Positions 46,984 through 55,458 of a stretch of DNA of 64,000 nt are shown piece after piece; positions within the stretch are counted from its first letter, which is position 1, and each line of letters opens with the position of its first letter. The stretch covers positions 57,373-121,372 of the forward strand of contig DLSM01000001.1 of assembly GCA_002500135.1 (NCBI GenBank), given 5' to 3'. The notes under the pieces are model-generated. The model saw only the letters and a list, made by a program, of their open reading frames with translations. It was not told the DNA's origin and did not search any database. The position numbers and the translations under genes were made by a program. Source of the stretch: Christensenella sp. UBA7862. GTDB taxonomy: Bacteria > Bacillota > Clostridia > Christensenellales > UBA1242.

Positions 46984-47958
46984 ATGATTGAATTTGGAGA
47001 TATAATTGAAAAGCAAGAACAATACATTTCACTTTGCAAGGGTGACACCGATTGCAACTCTTTTTTGTTTGAATCAAATGACGAAGTGTATCTAAACAAC
47101 TTTATGTTCATGTTTGCAAAACATCTCTTGTGCCAAAATGTTGGGCTTCCATGCAATCATTGTCTTGCGTGCCAAAAAGTTGACTTGCTATCTCATTCCG
47201 ATATGCGCATTTATCCCAAAAATGGCAAAAGCATTTTGGTTGATGACATAAAGGACTTGATTGAAAATATCTATCTTTCACCCATTGAAAGTAATAAGAA
47301 AATCTTTATCCTTAAAAACTTTTCAAATGCGACAGTTCAAGCACAAAACAAACTGCTTAAAATTCTTGAAGAGCCACCAAAAAACGCCTACATAATTTTG
47401 GGTGTAAGCAATGTTTCAAAGGTGCTTCCAACAGTTATGTCCCGTTGCAAAAAAATGCGACTTTTGCCACTTTCAAATGACGTTTTGCGTGAAGTGCTGA
47501 AGGGCACAGACGAAAACAAAATTGAAAACGTCATTCACATTGCCCAAGGCAATCTTTCAAAAGCACTTGACTATGCAAAAGACGAGAATTTTCAAAATGT
47601 GTTTGCAAACTGTTTGGATACTTTGAAAAATATGCAAAACAGCACACAACTGATTTCATATACAACAAAACTTTCTGCAAATAAAGACGATTTTCCAGTT
47701 ATTCTTAACATTTTTGAGTCAATTTTTAGGGATATTATGCTTGTTAGGCTGGGAAAAGAGGACCTTCTGCAAAACAAAAATTTACTGGGGGATATATCCT
47801 ACCTTGCACAAAGTTTTGACAGCGATTGCGTGGACAAAATTGTTAGAAAACTTTGCGAAACAAAAAAACAAATGGAGTTTAATTGCAATCAAACAGTCCT
47901 AATGGACGAATTGCTATTATATATATTGGAGGTTAAATATTATGCAACAAAAGGTTGA
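46984..47958 (+). CDS. holB: DNA polymerase III delta-prime subunit
   Basis: The start is ATG 46984 with GGAAG upstream; the predicted -10 TAAAAT (46961-46966, extended TGC) would start mRNA near 46973, which excludes the upstream ATG 46969 and GTG 46948. The product has 324 residues. It is a clamp-loader AAA+ subunit: it lacks a Walker A motif as expected for delta-prime. It has the zinc-binding CNHCLACQK block, the sensor segment LLKILEEPPKNAYIIL and the SRC motif (TVMSRCKKM). It overlaps ricT by 17 nt. The order holB-ricT-trmN6-like matches Bacillus, where yabA lies in addition. Confidence 0.92.
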   Translation: MIEFGDIIEKQEQYISLCKGDTDCNSFLFESNDEVYLNNFMFMFAKHLLCQNVGLPCNHCLACQKVDLLSHSDMRIYPKNGKSILVDDIKDLIENIYLSPIESNKKIFILKNFSNATVQAQNKLLKILEEPPKNAYIILGVSNVSKVLPTVMSRCKKMRLLPLSNDVLREVLKGTDENKIENVIHIAQGNLSKALDYAKDENFQNVFANCLDTLKNMQNSTQLISYTTKLSANKDDFPVILNIFESIFRDIMLVRLGKEDLLQNKNLLGDISYLAQSFDSDCVDKIVRKLCETKKQMEFNCNQTVLMDELLLYILEVKYYATKG

Positions 47959-48958
47959 TGTTAGGTTTAGAATTAACCCAAAAACATACACGTATCTGTC
48001 ATCAGAACGCCTTGAACGTGGCGACAAAGTTATTGTTGAAAGTCCACTTGGGCAAAGTTTTGGCACAGTAGAAAGAGTTAATGTTGAGTCATCTATTCAC
48101 GATGACGAATTAAAGAAAGTCATTCGCAAGGCGACAGAGGAAGACATAAAGAAAAACGAAGCAAACTGCGATAAGGAACACGAAGCAGTTTTGTTTACAA
48201 AAAAACTTGTTGACGAGTTGCACCTTGATATGAATGTTGTTAATGCGGAATATTCTTTTGACGGCAGCAAAATTGTTATTGACTTTATCTCCGACAATAG
48301 GGTAGATTTTAGGGAACTTGTAAAGCAACTTGCAAGTGGACTTAAAGCAAGAATTGAGCTTAGACAAATAGGCACAAGAGACCAAGCAAAAATGGTGGGC
48401 GGAATCGGCATTTGTGGCAGAGTTTGTTGTTGTGCTGCACACCTTAGAGATTTTGAAAAAGTTTCTATGAAAATGGCAAAAAATCAAGGGCTTGCACTCA
48501 ACCCAACAAAAATATCTGGTGCGTGTGGCAGGCTTATGTGTTGCCTTGAATATGAAGACCCATATTATGTTGAAACATTGTCCCATATGCCAAAACTAAA
48601 TTCCGAGGTGAAAACACCAGACGGACTTGGCATGGTGATTTATCAAAATGTCTTGAAACAAACTGTGTCTGTCAAACTTCAAACAAAAGACGGCTCCAAC
48701 CTTATAAAAGATTATCCAATAGACGTTTTTGAAAAGCAAGTTGCCGAGAAAAAACAAAATAATTCTCAGCCAAAACAAGAACAATCAAAACAAAACGTGA
48801 AACCACAAGAAAAGAGCGAGAAAGTAAAAAGTTATCCACAAAAAGAACATAAAATTGTGGATAACTCAAATGAGCAAAATAGTTCTAAAAATGAACAAGC
48901 AAAAAAGCCAAATGGCAAAAAACCTTATTTTAAACTTCATCATAAGGCACAAAAATGA
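47942..48958 (+). CDS. ricT: RicT (YaaT), PSP1-domain regulator of RNA processing and development
   Basis: This 338-residue protein carries the PSP1 domain around residues 20-110. It then has the cysteine cluster GICGRVCCCAAHL and SGACGRLMCCLEYEDPYY (about residues 155-205), which in Bacillus RicT helps hold Fe-S clusters of the RicAFT complex. That complex speeds mRNA maturation by RNase Y and Spo0A phosphorylation. The C-terminal 80 residues are a Lys/Gln/Asn-rich tail, probably disordered. ATG 47942 overlaps the holB end and has the site TTGGAGG inside holB. RicA and RicF are not in this window. Confidence 0.93.
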   Translation: MQQKVDVRFRINPKTYTYLSSERLERGDKVIVESPLGQSFGTVERVNVESSIHDDELKKVIRKATEEDIKKNEANCDKEHEAVLFTKKLVDELHLDMNVVNAEYSFDGSKIVIDFISDNRVDFRELVKQLASGLKARIELRQIGTRDQAKMVGGIGICGRVCCCAAHLRDFEKVSMKMAKNQGLALNPTKISGACGRLMCCLEYEDPYYVETLSHMPKLNSEVKTPDGLGMVIYQNVLKQTVSVKLQTKDGSNLIKDYPIDVFEKQVAEKKQNNSQPKQEQSKQNVKPQEKSEKVKSYPQKEHKIVDNSNEQNSSKNEQAKKPNGKKPYFKLHHKAQK

Positions 48959-49644
48959 TAGAAAAAGCAAAAAATTTGTTAAAGAATGGTGAAATACTTG
49001 ACGACTTGCAACTAAATGATTTGTTTATCATTCAAAATAGAAGCAAATATTGCTTTTCAAGCGATAGTGTTTTGCTATCTAACTTTGCAAAAATGGGGAA
49101 GAAAGACTTTGTTGTGGAACTCTGCTCGGGCAGCGGAGTTGTGTCCATTTTGTGCAATGAAAAATATCATCCAAAAAATATTTTGGGGCTTGAAATTGAC
49201 AAAGAGTTGTGGGATATGTCCACAAGAAGTCTTAAAATAAATGGCATAAAAAATATAGAATTTTTAAATTTGGATTTAAACAATGCCTTGCAAAAGATTT
49301 CTGCGGGAAGCGTGGATAAAATTGTTTGTAATCCGCCATATTTTCCCATTCCAAACGATAAAACTAACATAAATGAAAAATATTTATCCACAAAATATGA
49401 GGGAAAAACAAATATCTCGCAAGTGGTGTCAATGTCAAGCAAACTTTTAAAATTCGGTGGCAAGATGTTTGTCAGTTTTCCAGCGGAGCGTGTTCAAATT
49501 TTACTTTCAGAGGCGGCAAAAAACAATTTAGTTTGTAAGAAATTGCATTTTGTGTGTGCAAGGGGAAAGGCATTTCACCTAGTGCTTGCGGAATTTGCTA
49601 AAGGCGGCGGCGAAGGGTGTAAAATATCTTTTGAAAGTATTTAA
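48955..49644 (+). CDS. TrmN6-like tRNA adenine-N6 methyltransferase
   Basis: This 229-residue protein is a class I SAM methyltransferase. SAM-binding motif I is VVELCSGSGVVSIL (about residues 45-58), the acidic motif II is GLEID, and the N6-adenine catalytic motif is NPPYFP (about residues 124-129). The layout and the position after ricT match YabB of Bacillus and TrmN6 of E. coli, which modifies A37 of tRNA-Val. The substrate here is inferred. The start overlaps the ricT stop (ATGA). Its last 4 nt overlap the end of the converging spmB, with no terminator between them. Confidence 0.88.
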   Translation: MIEKAKNLLKNGEILDDLQLNDLFIIQNRSKYCFSSDSVLLSNFAKMGKKDFVVELCSGSGVVSILCNEKYHPKNILGLEIDKELWDMSTRSLKINGIKNIEFLNLDLNNALQKISAGSVDKIVCNPPYFPIPNDKTNINEKYLSTKYEGKTNISQVVSMSSKLLKFGGKMFVSFPAERVQILLSEAAKNNLVCKKLHFVCARGKAFHLVLAEFAKGGGEGCKISFESI

Positions 49645-50147
49645 AATATTCTACATAGAAGGCAACTTACAATGGCTCCAAGAAGGGTGGCAAGAAGGGC
49701 AACGGGAACAGCGTAGGAAAGTTTTTTGACCTTTGTTTGCGAGCAATAAAGAGTTGTAACATAAAACACAGTGTCGCAACTGCCAACAATGACACTGGCA
49801 CATCTTCCAGCATAACTATCCACACCATAGCGGGCAAAAATGTCGTTTAATATTGCAAGACTGCCATTTCCGCTAAACGGCTTTAACAATACAAGTTCGC
49901 ATAGTTCTGTTGGAATTCCAAGGACGCTGAAAAGGGGCGACACAACCCTTGCCATAAGAGAGGCTAGTCCACTTATTTTTATAAGTTCCACCATTATCAT
50001 AATGGTGACAAGATAAGGGAATATGCCGACCACAATTCCAATGCTTTGCTTTGCGCCGCCAATGAAACTTGTGTAAACATTCACCTTTTTCATTTTGGCA
50101 TAAACAAAAATAGATAAAATAAGAACGGGGAGAAGATAAATACTCAT
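49641..50147 (-). CDS. spmB: Spore maturation protein B
   Basis: This 168-residue membrane protein has a nucleoside-recognition (Gate) domain. Hydrophobic segments include YLLPVLILSIFVYA, GIFPYLVTIMIMVELI and VALLATLLGAIVSCLLC. The family block LKPFSGNGSLAILNDIFARYGVDSYAGRCASVIVGSCDTVFYV is intact (positions 49775-49903). In Bacillus SpmA and SpmB are needed for full dehydration and heat resistance of the spore core. The start overlaps the spmA stop by 4 nt, and the two form a minus-strand operon facing trmN6-like. Confidence 0.93.
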   Translation of the reverse strand: MSIYLLPVLILSIFVYAKMKKVNVYTSFIGGAKQSIGIVVGIFPYLVTIMIMVELIKISGLASLMARVVSPLFSVLGIPTELCELVLLKPFSGNGSLAILNDIFARYGVDSYAGRCASVIVGSCDTVFYVTTLYCSQTKVKKLSYAVPVALLATLLGAIVSCLLCRIF

Positions 50148-50719
50148 TTATTTCTCCTTTTTATTTTCTTAAGTTTTTCAATCAAAAGTGCTATAGCAAT
50201 GCCAATTCCCGTTGTGAAAATGGCTGCAATAATTGTTGCAAGCATAATGTCACTGGGGGAACTACTTCCTGCAGTTATTCTAAGTCCAATTACAGTTGTT
50301 GGCAAAATTTGCATTGAGGTGGAAGCAAATATTATGAGCATTATCATGGCTCTGTTTGCTTTGCCGCTGCCGTCATCAAGTCTGCTCATTGCTTTCATTC
50401 CAAGTGGGGTTGCTGCTCCACCCATGCCAAGAATGTTGCAAGAAATGTTCATGCACACAAGTTCGTTTGTCTTATCGTCCAGTGGTCCAAAAATTTTCTT
50501 TGTGACAGGACTTAGAATGCGGGATAATTTTTTGTTTATGCCACTGTCTTCCATAACTTGCAAAATGCCCATCCAAACAGAATAAATTGCACACAATTTA
50601 AGGCACAATTTAAGCGTATTTTCACTTGCTTGAAGCATGCTCGGAAGCACAATTTCTGGGTTTATGTAAAGCAATATGCACATGCTCAAAACAATCAACC
50701 AAAACCAAATTTTGTTCAT
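50144..50719 (-). CDS. spmA: Spore maturation protein A
   Basis: This 191-residue membrane protein has about four hydrophobic segments. Family blocks are visible: YSVWMGILQVMEDSGI, the GNILGMGGAATPLG-type motif written CNILGMGGAATPLGMKAM, and FASTSMQILPTTVIGLR. It acts with SpmB in spore core maturation. No ribosome site precedes the ATG at 50719 on the minus strand. A possible promoter TTGCAT-17 bp-CATAAA (50756 to 50728) ends 8 nt before the ATG, so the mRNA may be almost leaderless. No convincing sigma-E promoter was recognised. Confidence 0.93.
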   Translation of the reverse strand: MNKIWFWLIVLSMCILLYINPEIVLPSMLQASENTLKLCLKLCAIYSVWMGILQVMEDSGINKKLSRILSPVTKKIFGPLDDKTNELVCMNISCNILGMGGAATPLGMKAMSRLDDGSGKANRAMIMLIIFASTSMQILPTTVIGLRITAGSSSPSDIMLATIIAAIFTTGIGIAIALLIEKLKKIKRRNK

Positions 50720-50776
50720 AATAAATTTTTATGTTTGTCCAATTTTCATTATGCAAGCGATTTTGATAAAAACTGT

Positions 50777-50804
50777 TTGAAAAGTATAAAAATAATGATA
50801 TAAT
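50777..50804 (+). promoter_or_regulatory. Promoter abutting tatD
   Basis: TTGAAA (50777-50782), 16 bp, extended -10 TGA-TATAAT (TATAAT 50799-50804). Six nt (GTTCGC) follow before ATG 50811; there is no ribosome site, so a leaderless transcript is predicted. Confidence 0.75.
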
Positions 50805-50810
50805 GTTCGC

Positions 50811-51584
50811 ATGATTATTGACGCACATTGCCATTTGTATGACGAAAAAATGGCAGATATTAAAGACGAAGTTTTTGAGAAAATAGATAGTTGCGAAGTG
50901 GGCTGCATTGTAAGTGGAGATAATGTGGAAAACTCATTGAAATGTGTCCAAATTGCAAACGCACACAAGAATATTTTTGCAACAGCAGGAATTCACCCAC
51001 ATGAAACAGAACACTTTGACGACAATATGTTAAGCCAAATTAGGTCACTTTGTAAAGATAAAAAAGTTGTTGCCATTGGCGAAATTGGGCTGGACTATTA
51101 TTATGATGAAAACTTAAAATCTCAACAACTTATTGCACTTCAAAAGCAAATTGATTTGGCTGATGAGTTATCTCTTCCATGCGTGTTTCATGTTAGGGAA
51201 GCAATGGGTGATTTTTTGGACATCGTCAGAAAAAACAAGGATAAATTTAGCCACGGCGGGCTTGTTCATAGTTTCAACGGAAGCGTGGAAGTGGCAAAAG
51301 AACTTATGAAGTTTGGTTTCTTCTTTAGTTTCAATGGCATTGCAACTTTCAAAAACGCAAACAATGTTTTGAAAGTCATTGATTTTTTGCCAATGGACAG
51401 AATTTTGATAGAAACAGACAGCCCTTATCTTGCACCCGTTCCACATAGGGGTGAAGTAAACAGACCGAGTTATGTTTATCTTGTGGCAGAGAAAATTGCC
51501 AGCATAAAAAACGTGCCAGCTGAGGAAGTTATATCTCAAACAAAACTAAATACAGAAAGACTTTTTAATGTTAAATTTGAATAG
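50811..51584 (+). CDS. tatD: TatD-family metal-dependent DNase
   Basis: This 257-residue TIM-barrel hydrolase has the metal ligands in place: DAHCHLYD at the N-terminus, IHPHE, GEIGLDYYYD (Glu ligand), FHVREA, VHSFNG and ETDSPYLAPVPHRG with the final Asp. The family has 3'-5' exonuclease activity on DNA and RNA. In Firmicutes it usually lies near rsmA, as here (rsmA follows after a repeat array). The gene starts directly behind a TATAAT box without ribosome site. It is divergent from spmA. Confidence 0.95.
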   Translation: MIIDAHCHLYDEKMADIKDEVFEKIDSCEVGCIVSGDNVENSLKCVQIANAHKNIFATAGIHPHETEHFDDNMLSQIRSLCKDKKVVAIGEIGLDYYYDENLKSQQLIALQKQIDLADELSLPCVFHVREAMGDFLDIVRKNKDKFSHGGLVHSFNGSVEVAKELMKFGFFFSFNGIATFKNANNVLKVIDFLPMDRILIETDSPYLAPVPHRGEVNRPSYVYLVAEKIASIKNVPAEEVISQTKLNTERLFNVKFE

Positions 51585-51593
51585 TTGCAGATA

Positions 51594-51610
51594 TTCAAAG
51601 TCGCTTTGAA
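51594..51610 (+). terminator. Hairpin behind tatD
   Basis: TTCAAAG, loop TCG, CTTTGAA: a perfect 7-bp stem 9 nt after the tatD stop. It has no T-tract; the 11-bp repeat array begins at its 3' end. Confidence 0.4.
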
Positions 51611-51652
51611 AAGTTATAGAAAAGTTATAGAAAAGTTATAGAAAAGTTATAG
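51609..51652. repeat. 11-bp tandem repeat with A-tracts, 4 exact copies plus decayed copies
   Basis: The unit AAAAGTTATAG starts at 51609, 51620, 51631 and 51642. Beyond 51652 the A-tract spacing persists in altered units (TAAAAAAGTGG, CAAAAAAATGG, ACAAAAAATGG) up to the rsmA start codon at 51711. Confidence 0.88.
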
Positions 51653-51710
51653 AAAAATGCTAAAAAAGTGGCAAAAAAATGGCAAAATTTAATTAAAAAA
51701 TGGACAAAAA

Positions 51711-52526
51711 ATGGAAAAGAAGAATTTTAGATTTAAAAAAGAATTTGGACAAAACTTTATTTTTGATACAAACTTCATAACAAGTTTTGTGGGGAAGTTT
51801 GATATTCCGTCATGCAGCAACATTGTAGAAATTGGGGCGGGCATGGGAACGCTGACTGAGGTTTTGGCAAAGAATTTTAAGAAAGTTGTTAGTTTTGAAA
51901 TAGACAAAACTTTGACAGAAAAATTGCAGGGGCTTGAAAATGACTATCAAAACTTGACTGTTGTTTTTGGTGACATTTTGGAGCAAAAATTGTGTGACAT
52001 TGAAAAAGTGTTTAACGGAGAAAAATATTTTGTCGTTGCAAATTTGCCATATTATATAACTTCTCAAATTATCTTTAAATTTCTTTTTGAAAGTCAAAAA
52101 CTGGATAGCATGTTCGTTATGGTGCAAAAGGAAGTGGGTGAAAGATATTGTGCAAAAAGTGGCTCTAAGGAATATGGAATTCCAAGTGTTATGCTGGGGG
52201 TGTTTGCCGAAACAAAGATTGTGCAGCAAGTGTCACGCAATATGTTTACGCCAATGCCAAATGTTGACTCGTGCATAATCAAAATTAAACTAAATAGAAA
52301 CAAGTTTGAAATTTCTGACCAAGACAAATTCCACAAGTTTGTAGCGGGCTGCTTTGCAATGAAGCGAAAAACTCTTTCAAACAATCTTAAAAAAATGGGC
52401 TACAATGAAGGGCAAATTTTGACCACACTTGACGCTCTTTCTTTAATTTCTACAATTCGACCAGAAGATATATCCCCAGAAGATTATGTAAAAATGTTTA
52501 ATCTTTTGTGCGAAAAAAAGGCATAA
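51711..52526 (+). CDS. rsmA: 16S rRNA dimethyladenosine transferase (KsgA)
   Basis: This 271-residue enzyme dimethylates two adjacent adenines near the 3' end of 16S rRNA. Visible motifs are FGQNFI at the N-terminus, the SAM-binding IVEIGAGMGTLTEVL (about residues 39-53), FEID, GDIL and the catalytic NLPYYIT (about residues 112-118). VSRNMFTPMPNVDS and a helical C-terminal domain follow. ATG 51711 was chosen because the FGQNF segment must be near the start. It has no ribosome site; the DNA in front is the tail of the A-tract array. Confidence 0.95.
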   Translation: MEKKNFRFKKEFGQNFIFDTNFITSFVGKFDIPSCSNIVEIGAGMGTLTEVLAKNFKKVVSFEIDKTLTEKLQGLENDYQNLTVVFGDILEQKLCDIEKVFNGEKYFVVANLPYYITSQIIFKFLFESQKLDSMFVMVQKEVGERYCAKSGSKEYGIPSVMLGVFAETKIVQQVSRNMFTPMPNVDSCIIKIKLNRNKFEISDQDKFHKFVAGCFAMKRKTLSNNLKKMGYNEGQILTTLDALSLISTIRPEDISPEDYVKMFNLLCEKKA

Positions 52527-52560
52527 AGATAGACGAACGGAAATCGGCTTTTAATCATAT

Positions 52561-52589
52561 AACAACTATTGCAAAAGTAGTTGTTTTTT
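52561..52589 (+). terminator. Terminator of rsmA
   Basis: AACAACTA and TAGTTGTT with loop TTGCAAAAG, then T4. Confidence 0.75.
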
Positions 52590-52631
52590 GTGACAAAAAT
52601 TGACAAAAATTCATAAAAAATAGCAAAAAAC

Positions 52632-52659
52632 TTGATAAGAGTTGTTTTAAAATTATAAC
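52632..52659 (+). promoter_or_regulatory. Promoter of the Cys-rich unknown gene
   Basis: TTGATA (52632-52637), 16 bp, TATAAC (52654-52659), about 28 nt before ATG 52688. Confidence 0.55.
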
Positions 52660-52687
52660 TGCAAAAATAAAAAAGGGTTGGGTGAAA

Positions 52688-53719
52688 ATGGAGAGTTTGG
52701 CAAGAACCGTTATTTTGTCGGGAAGCAAGGATAAAGATGCAAAGGCAATTTTGTCGCTTAAAGCAGGCGGAAAGGGTGAAATTAAATTTTATAACATGCG
52801 AGAGTTGCCAAAATCACTTGCTGTTGGAATTAGGCAAAAGTGTAAAGTAAGCAAATTTCCACTTAACGTTTGTGGCGGAGTGGGAGAGTTTAACACTGAA
52901 AGCAAAGTGAGCGTTGACGAGCCGCTTTTTTGTGCAGTTGTTGATGTTTCAAATGCTTTTTGCCCAGAACTTGTGCTTTGCAGCAGCGGGGACAAAGTTG
53001 AAGAAAATAGAAAAATCGAAACCGCTTTTGTGCAAGGTGTACCAAAGAATAGGGCAACGCTTTACGAAGAAGAAAGTCAAGACGAAATAGAAAATTTGAT
53101 TGACCAAAATCTTTCTGACGATATGTCGTGCCATTATTATGACTCTTGCAGTAAGTGCAAATATAAAGAGGCGTTTTATGCTGAATGTGACGGCGAAAAA
53201 AATATTTCTCCATGCGGAAACAAGGTGTTAAAGCAAGAAGGTGTTAAAGAAGAAAAATGTGACGCTTGCAGTAACAGTGATGTTCGGGTGGCGGGGAATG
53301 AAAATACAGACTATCAAAATAAGGTGGAAACAAAAGTTTATGACAGACACAAAGAACTTAAAGCCAAGCGAATGGAAGGCGAAGGTGAGATGTTTTTTGA
53401 ACAAATAAGACAACAGATTGAGATTTTATTTTCTAAATATGAACGGGACGAGAATTTGGAAAAACTTGTGCCAAATTCAAAGTGGGTCAAAGTGAATTAT
53501 GAGGGCAGCGACGAGTGTTATGAATTGGGCGTTATTTGTGACGATAACGGGGTGGAAGAATATATTTGCTATGGAATTCCATCAAGTGACCCTGCAACTC
53601 CCCCAAAAAGCCTTGAAGAATATGCAAAATATCTAAAATTATCTCCAACTGACGGGCTTTGGGTGGCGTGTCAAGACGCAAAAACGGGTGAAACAATCAA
53701 ACTAGACTTTGGAAACTAA
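52688..53719 (+). CDS. Unrecognised protein with Cys-rich linker, 343 aa
   Basis: ATG 52688 is 10 nt after AAGGG; a GTG at 52682 is too close to that site. The product appears to have three parts. Residues 1-105 are a compact domain (TVILSGSKDKDAKAIL, GKGEIKFYNMRELPKSL, DEPLFCAVVDVSNAFCPELVLC) that I do not recognise. Residues about 130-220 are acidic and Cys-rich (CHYYDSCSKCKYKEAFYAEC, then CDACSNSD), possibly metal-binding. Residues about 235-343 form a second globular part with helix FFEQIRQQIEILFSKYE and IPSSDPATPPKSLEEYAKYL. There is no signal peptide or membrane segment, so it is likely cytoplasmic. It is monocistronic. Function unknown. Confidence 0.75.
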   Translation: MESLARTVILSGSKDKDAKAILSLKAGGKGEIKFYNMRELPKSLAVGIRQKCKVSKFPLNVCGGVGEFNTESKVSVDEPLFCAVVDVSNAFCPELVLCSSGDKVEENRKIETAFVQGVPKNRATLYEEESQDEIENLIDQNLSDDMSCHYYDSCSKCKYKEAFYAECDGEKNISPCGNKVLKQEGVKEEKCDACSNSDVRVAGNENTDYQNKVETKVYDRHKELKAKRMEGEGEMFFEQIRQQIEILFSKYERDENLEKLVPNSKWVKVNYEGSDECYELGVICDDNGVEEYICYGIPSSDPATPPKSLEEYAKYLKLSPTDGLWVACQDAKTGETIKLDFGN

Positions 53720-53764
53720 CCCTCTCTGAATGAAATTGGAAAATTGTGGAAATATAAAATATGG

Positions 53765-53798
53765 ATAATGATAGATAAATTTTTCTATCATTATTTTT
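53765..53798 (+). terminator. Terminator of the Cys-rich unknown gene
   Basis: ATAATGATAGA and TCTATCATTAT form a perfect 11-bp stem, then T4. Confidence 0.8.
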
Positions 53799-53816
53799 AT
53801 AACTTGCTTATTTGTA

Positions 53817-53845
53817 TTGACAAAAGATTAAATTTTTGTTAACAT
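53817..53845 (+). promoter_or_regulatory. Promoter of the DUF5050-like lipoprotein
   Basis: TTGACA (53817-53822), 17 bp, TAACAT (53840-53845). Confidence 0.6.
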
Positions 53846-53871
53846 TTTCGTGTTTCTAGCGAGGTATCAAA

Positions 53872-55314
53872 GTGAAAAAGAAATTAGCAATCATATTTTC
53901 AATGATTTTTATGTTCTCAGCATTGCTTTTTGCATGCAGCGGCATCAATTTGTCAAGCGGCCCAGACGCAAACGCCACAGTTTATGGAAATGGCGGCTCG
54001 GCTGTTATTAAAGGCGACTACATTTATTTTGCCAACGCATACATTGCGTCAAGCGAACTTGGCAACAACGACAACCAATATGACAAAAAGAGCAAGCAAA
54101 CAATTTATGGCATTTATAGGTCAAAACTTGACTCTGAAGGCAATGTTGTTTTGAACGATGACGGCGTGCCACAAGGGGCAGAAATTTTGACATACAATGT
54201 TGGCGGCTTTGAACAAGCTCAAATTTATCTTTGCGGCGAATGGATATACTACACCACTCCATACACAGTGAAGGGTAGTGACGGCTCAAGCATTACAGGA
54301 CTTGTAAGATTTGACAGAATTAAACTTGACGGGACAAGCCACGAGCAATTATCATCTAGCGGCGAAGACGGCTACACAATCAAATGCAAATTCAATGTTG
54401 TTTATGTTGGCGGAGCAACTTACATTGTTGTTTCAAACGAAGCAGGCGATGTTGATGTTATCAAATGCCAAGGTGGCGGATATTCAAAATATTCTCTTGC
54501 AACGGGAACACTAAGTTATGTTGTTGCAAGCCAAAATGTTTTGAAAGCAAACGGAACAAGACCTGAAGTTGAAAATTATCTTTACTTTGTAAGAAAGACA
54601 TCTGTTGGCTCTGCATATGAAATTGTAAGAAAACCACTTTCTGGCGGGGCAGAAACTTCAATTTTGGTCGATACAAATCAACCAGAACTTGTCGCAATGA
54701 AAAATGGCAGAGTATATTACACACTAAACAGCAATCTTTACTCCACAACAGACGGCGCAACATCAAAGAGTTATCTTTCAGCACCACTTAAAGACGAAAA
54801 CCAAACAAGCGAAATAACTTCCACATATGTTATCCTAGACGATGCAGACGGACTTGATAGAGGTGTTGTTGCAGTTTATTATGACGGCACAAACTATCGC
54901 ATGCTTTATCAAAATGGCGGCAAATATCAAGCAATTACAACCGTTGCAGAGGGAACAAAGGAAATAACAATTCTTGCTTCTCAAAGAGATGAAATCTATT
55001 ATCAAATTGCAGATAGCAGCGAACTATATATGCTTAGACTTACCCTTTCATATGAAAATTCAAAATTTGTGCTTAACGAAGCAGACGAGCCAAAAGTTAT
55101 CGCATCTTCCTTCACAACAAAAAATGGAGATTATGCAATTTATGACTACGACTTGGAGCACTTCTACACATATGAACAAGTTGAAAATTCACAACTTCAA
55201 TATCTCAAAATGTATTCAATCCACTCTCCAAAGAAAGACGCAGACGACAAAGTTGTTGGACAATACATCGGACTTCTAAGCGAACAAGATTCAACCCTTG
55301 TAAACGCCGACTAA
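53872..55314 (+). CDS. Lipoprotein with DUF5050-like beta-propeller repeats, 480 aa
   Basis: GTG 53872 begins a lipoprotein signal: MKKKLAIIFSMIFMFSALLF followed by ACSG with the lipidated Cys at residue 22. The mature part is a series of short beta units of the type GD-IYF-N, ...GEWIYYTTPY..., ...ENYLYFVRK..., NGRVYYTLNSNLY, DEIYYQIADSSELYML. These resemble the DUF5050 / YWTD-like propeller repeats common in clostridial surface proteins. Residues such as IYRSKLDSEG and FDRIKLDGT (I-K-DLDG-type turns) support this. It is attached to the outer face of the membrane; the ligand is unknown. It has its own promoter and a strong terminator. Confidence 0.82.
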   Translation: MKKKLAIIFSMIFMFSALLFACSGINLSSGPDANATVYGNGGSAVIKGDYIYFANAYIASSELGNNDNQYDKKSKQTIYGIYRSKLDSEGNVVLNDDGVPQGAEILTYNVGGFEQAQIYLCGEWIYYTTPYTVKGSDGSSITGLVRFDRIKLDGTSHEQLSSSGEDGYTIKCKFNVVYVGGATYIVVSNEAGDVDVIKCQGGGYSKYSLATGTLSYVVASQNVLKANGTRPEVENYLYFVRKTSVGSAYEIVRKPLSGGAETSILVDTNQPELVAMKNGRVYYTLNSNLYSTTDGATSKSYLSAPLKDENQTSEITSTYVILDDADGLDRGVVAVYYDGTNYRMLYQNGGKYQAITTVAEGTKEITILASQRDEIYYQIADSSELYMLRLTLSYENSKFVLNEADEPKVIASSFTTKNGDYAIYDYDLEHFYTYEQVENSQLQYLKMYSIHSPKKDADDKVVGQYIGLLSEQDSTLVNAD

Positions 55315-55319
55315 AATTC

Positions 55320-55353
55320 AAAAGGTGAAAGGAAATTTCTTTTCACCTTTTTT
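55320..55353 (+). terminator. Terminator of the DUF5050-like gene
   Basis: AAAAGGTGAAA and TTTCACCTTTT form an 11-bp stem, then T. Confidence 0.88.
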
Positions 55354-55382
55354 ATTATAAATAGATAGAAAATGGTCGCAGC

Positions 55383-55407
55383 AAAAAAGGGAACATGGGG
55401 CATGTTC
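55383..55407 (-). terminator. Terminator of the XRE regulator gene (minus strand)
   Basis: On the minus strand GAACATG, loop CCC, CATGTTC is followed by CC and T6 (55388 to 55383). Confidence 0.75.
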
Positions 55408-55458
55408 TGTGGGGCAGCAAAAAACTTGGCGGCTTATGAAAGTGCTTTCGCCAATGAC

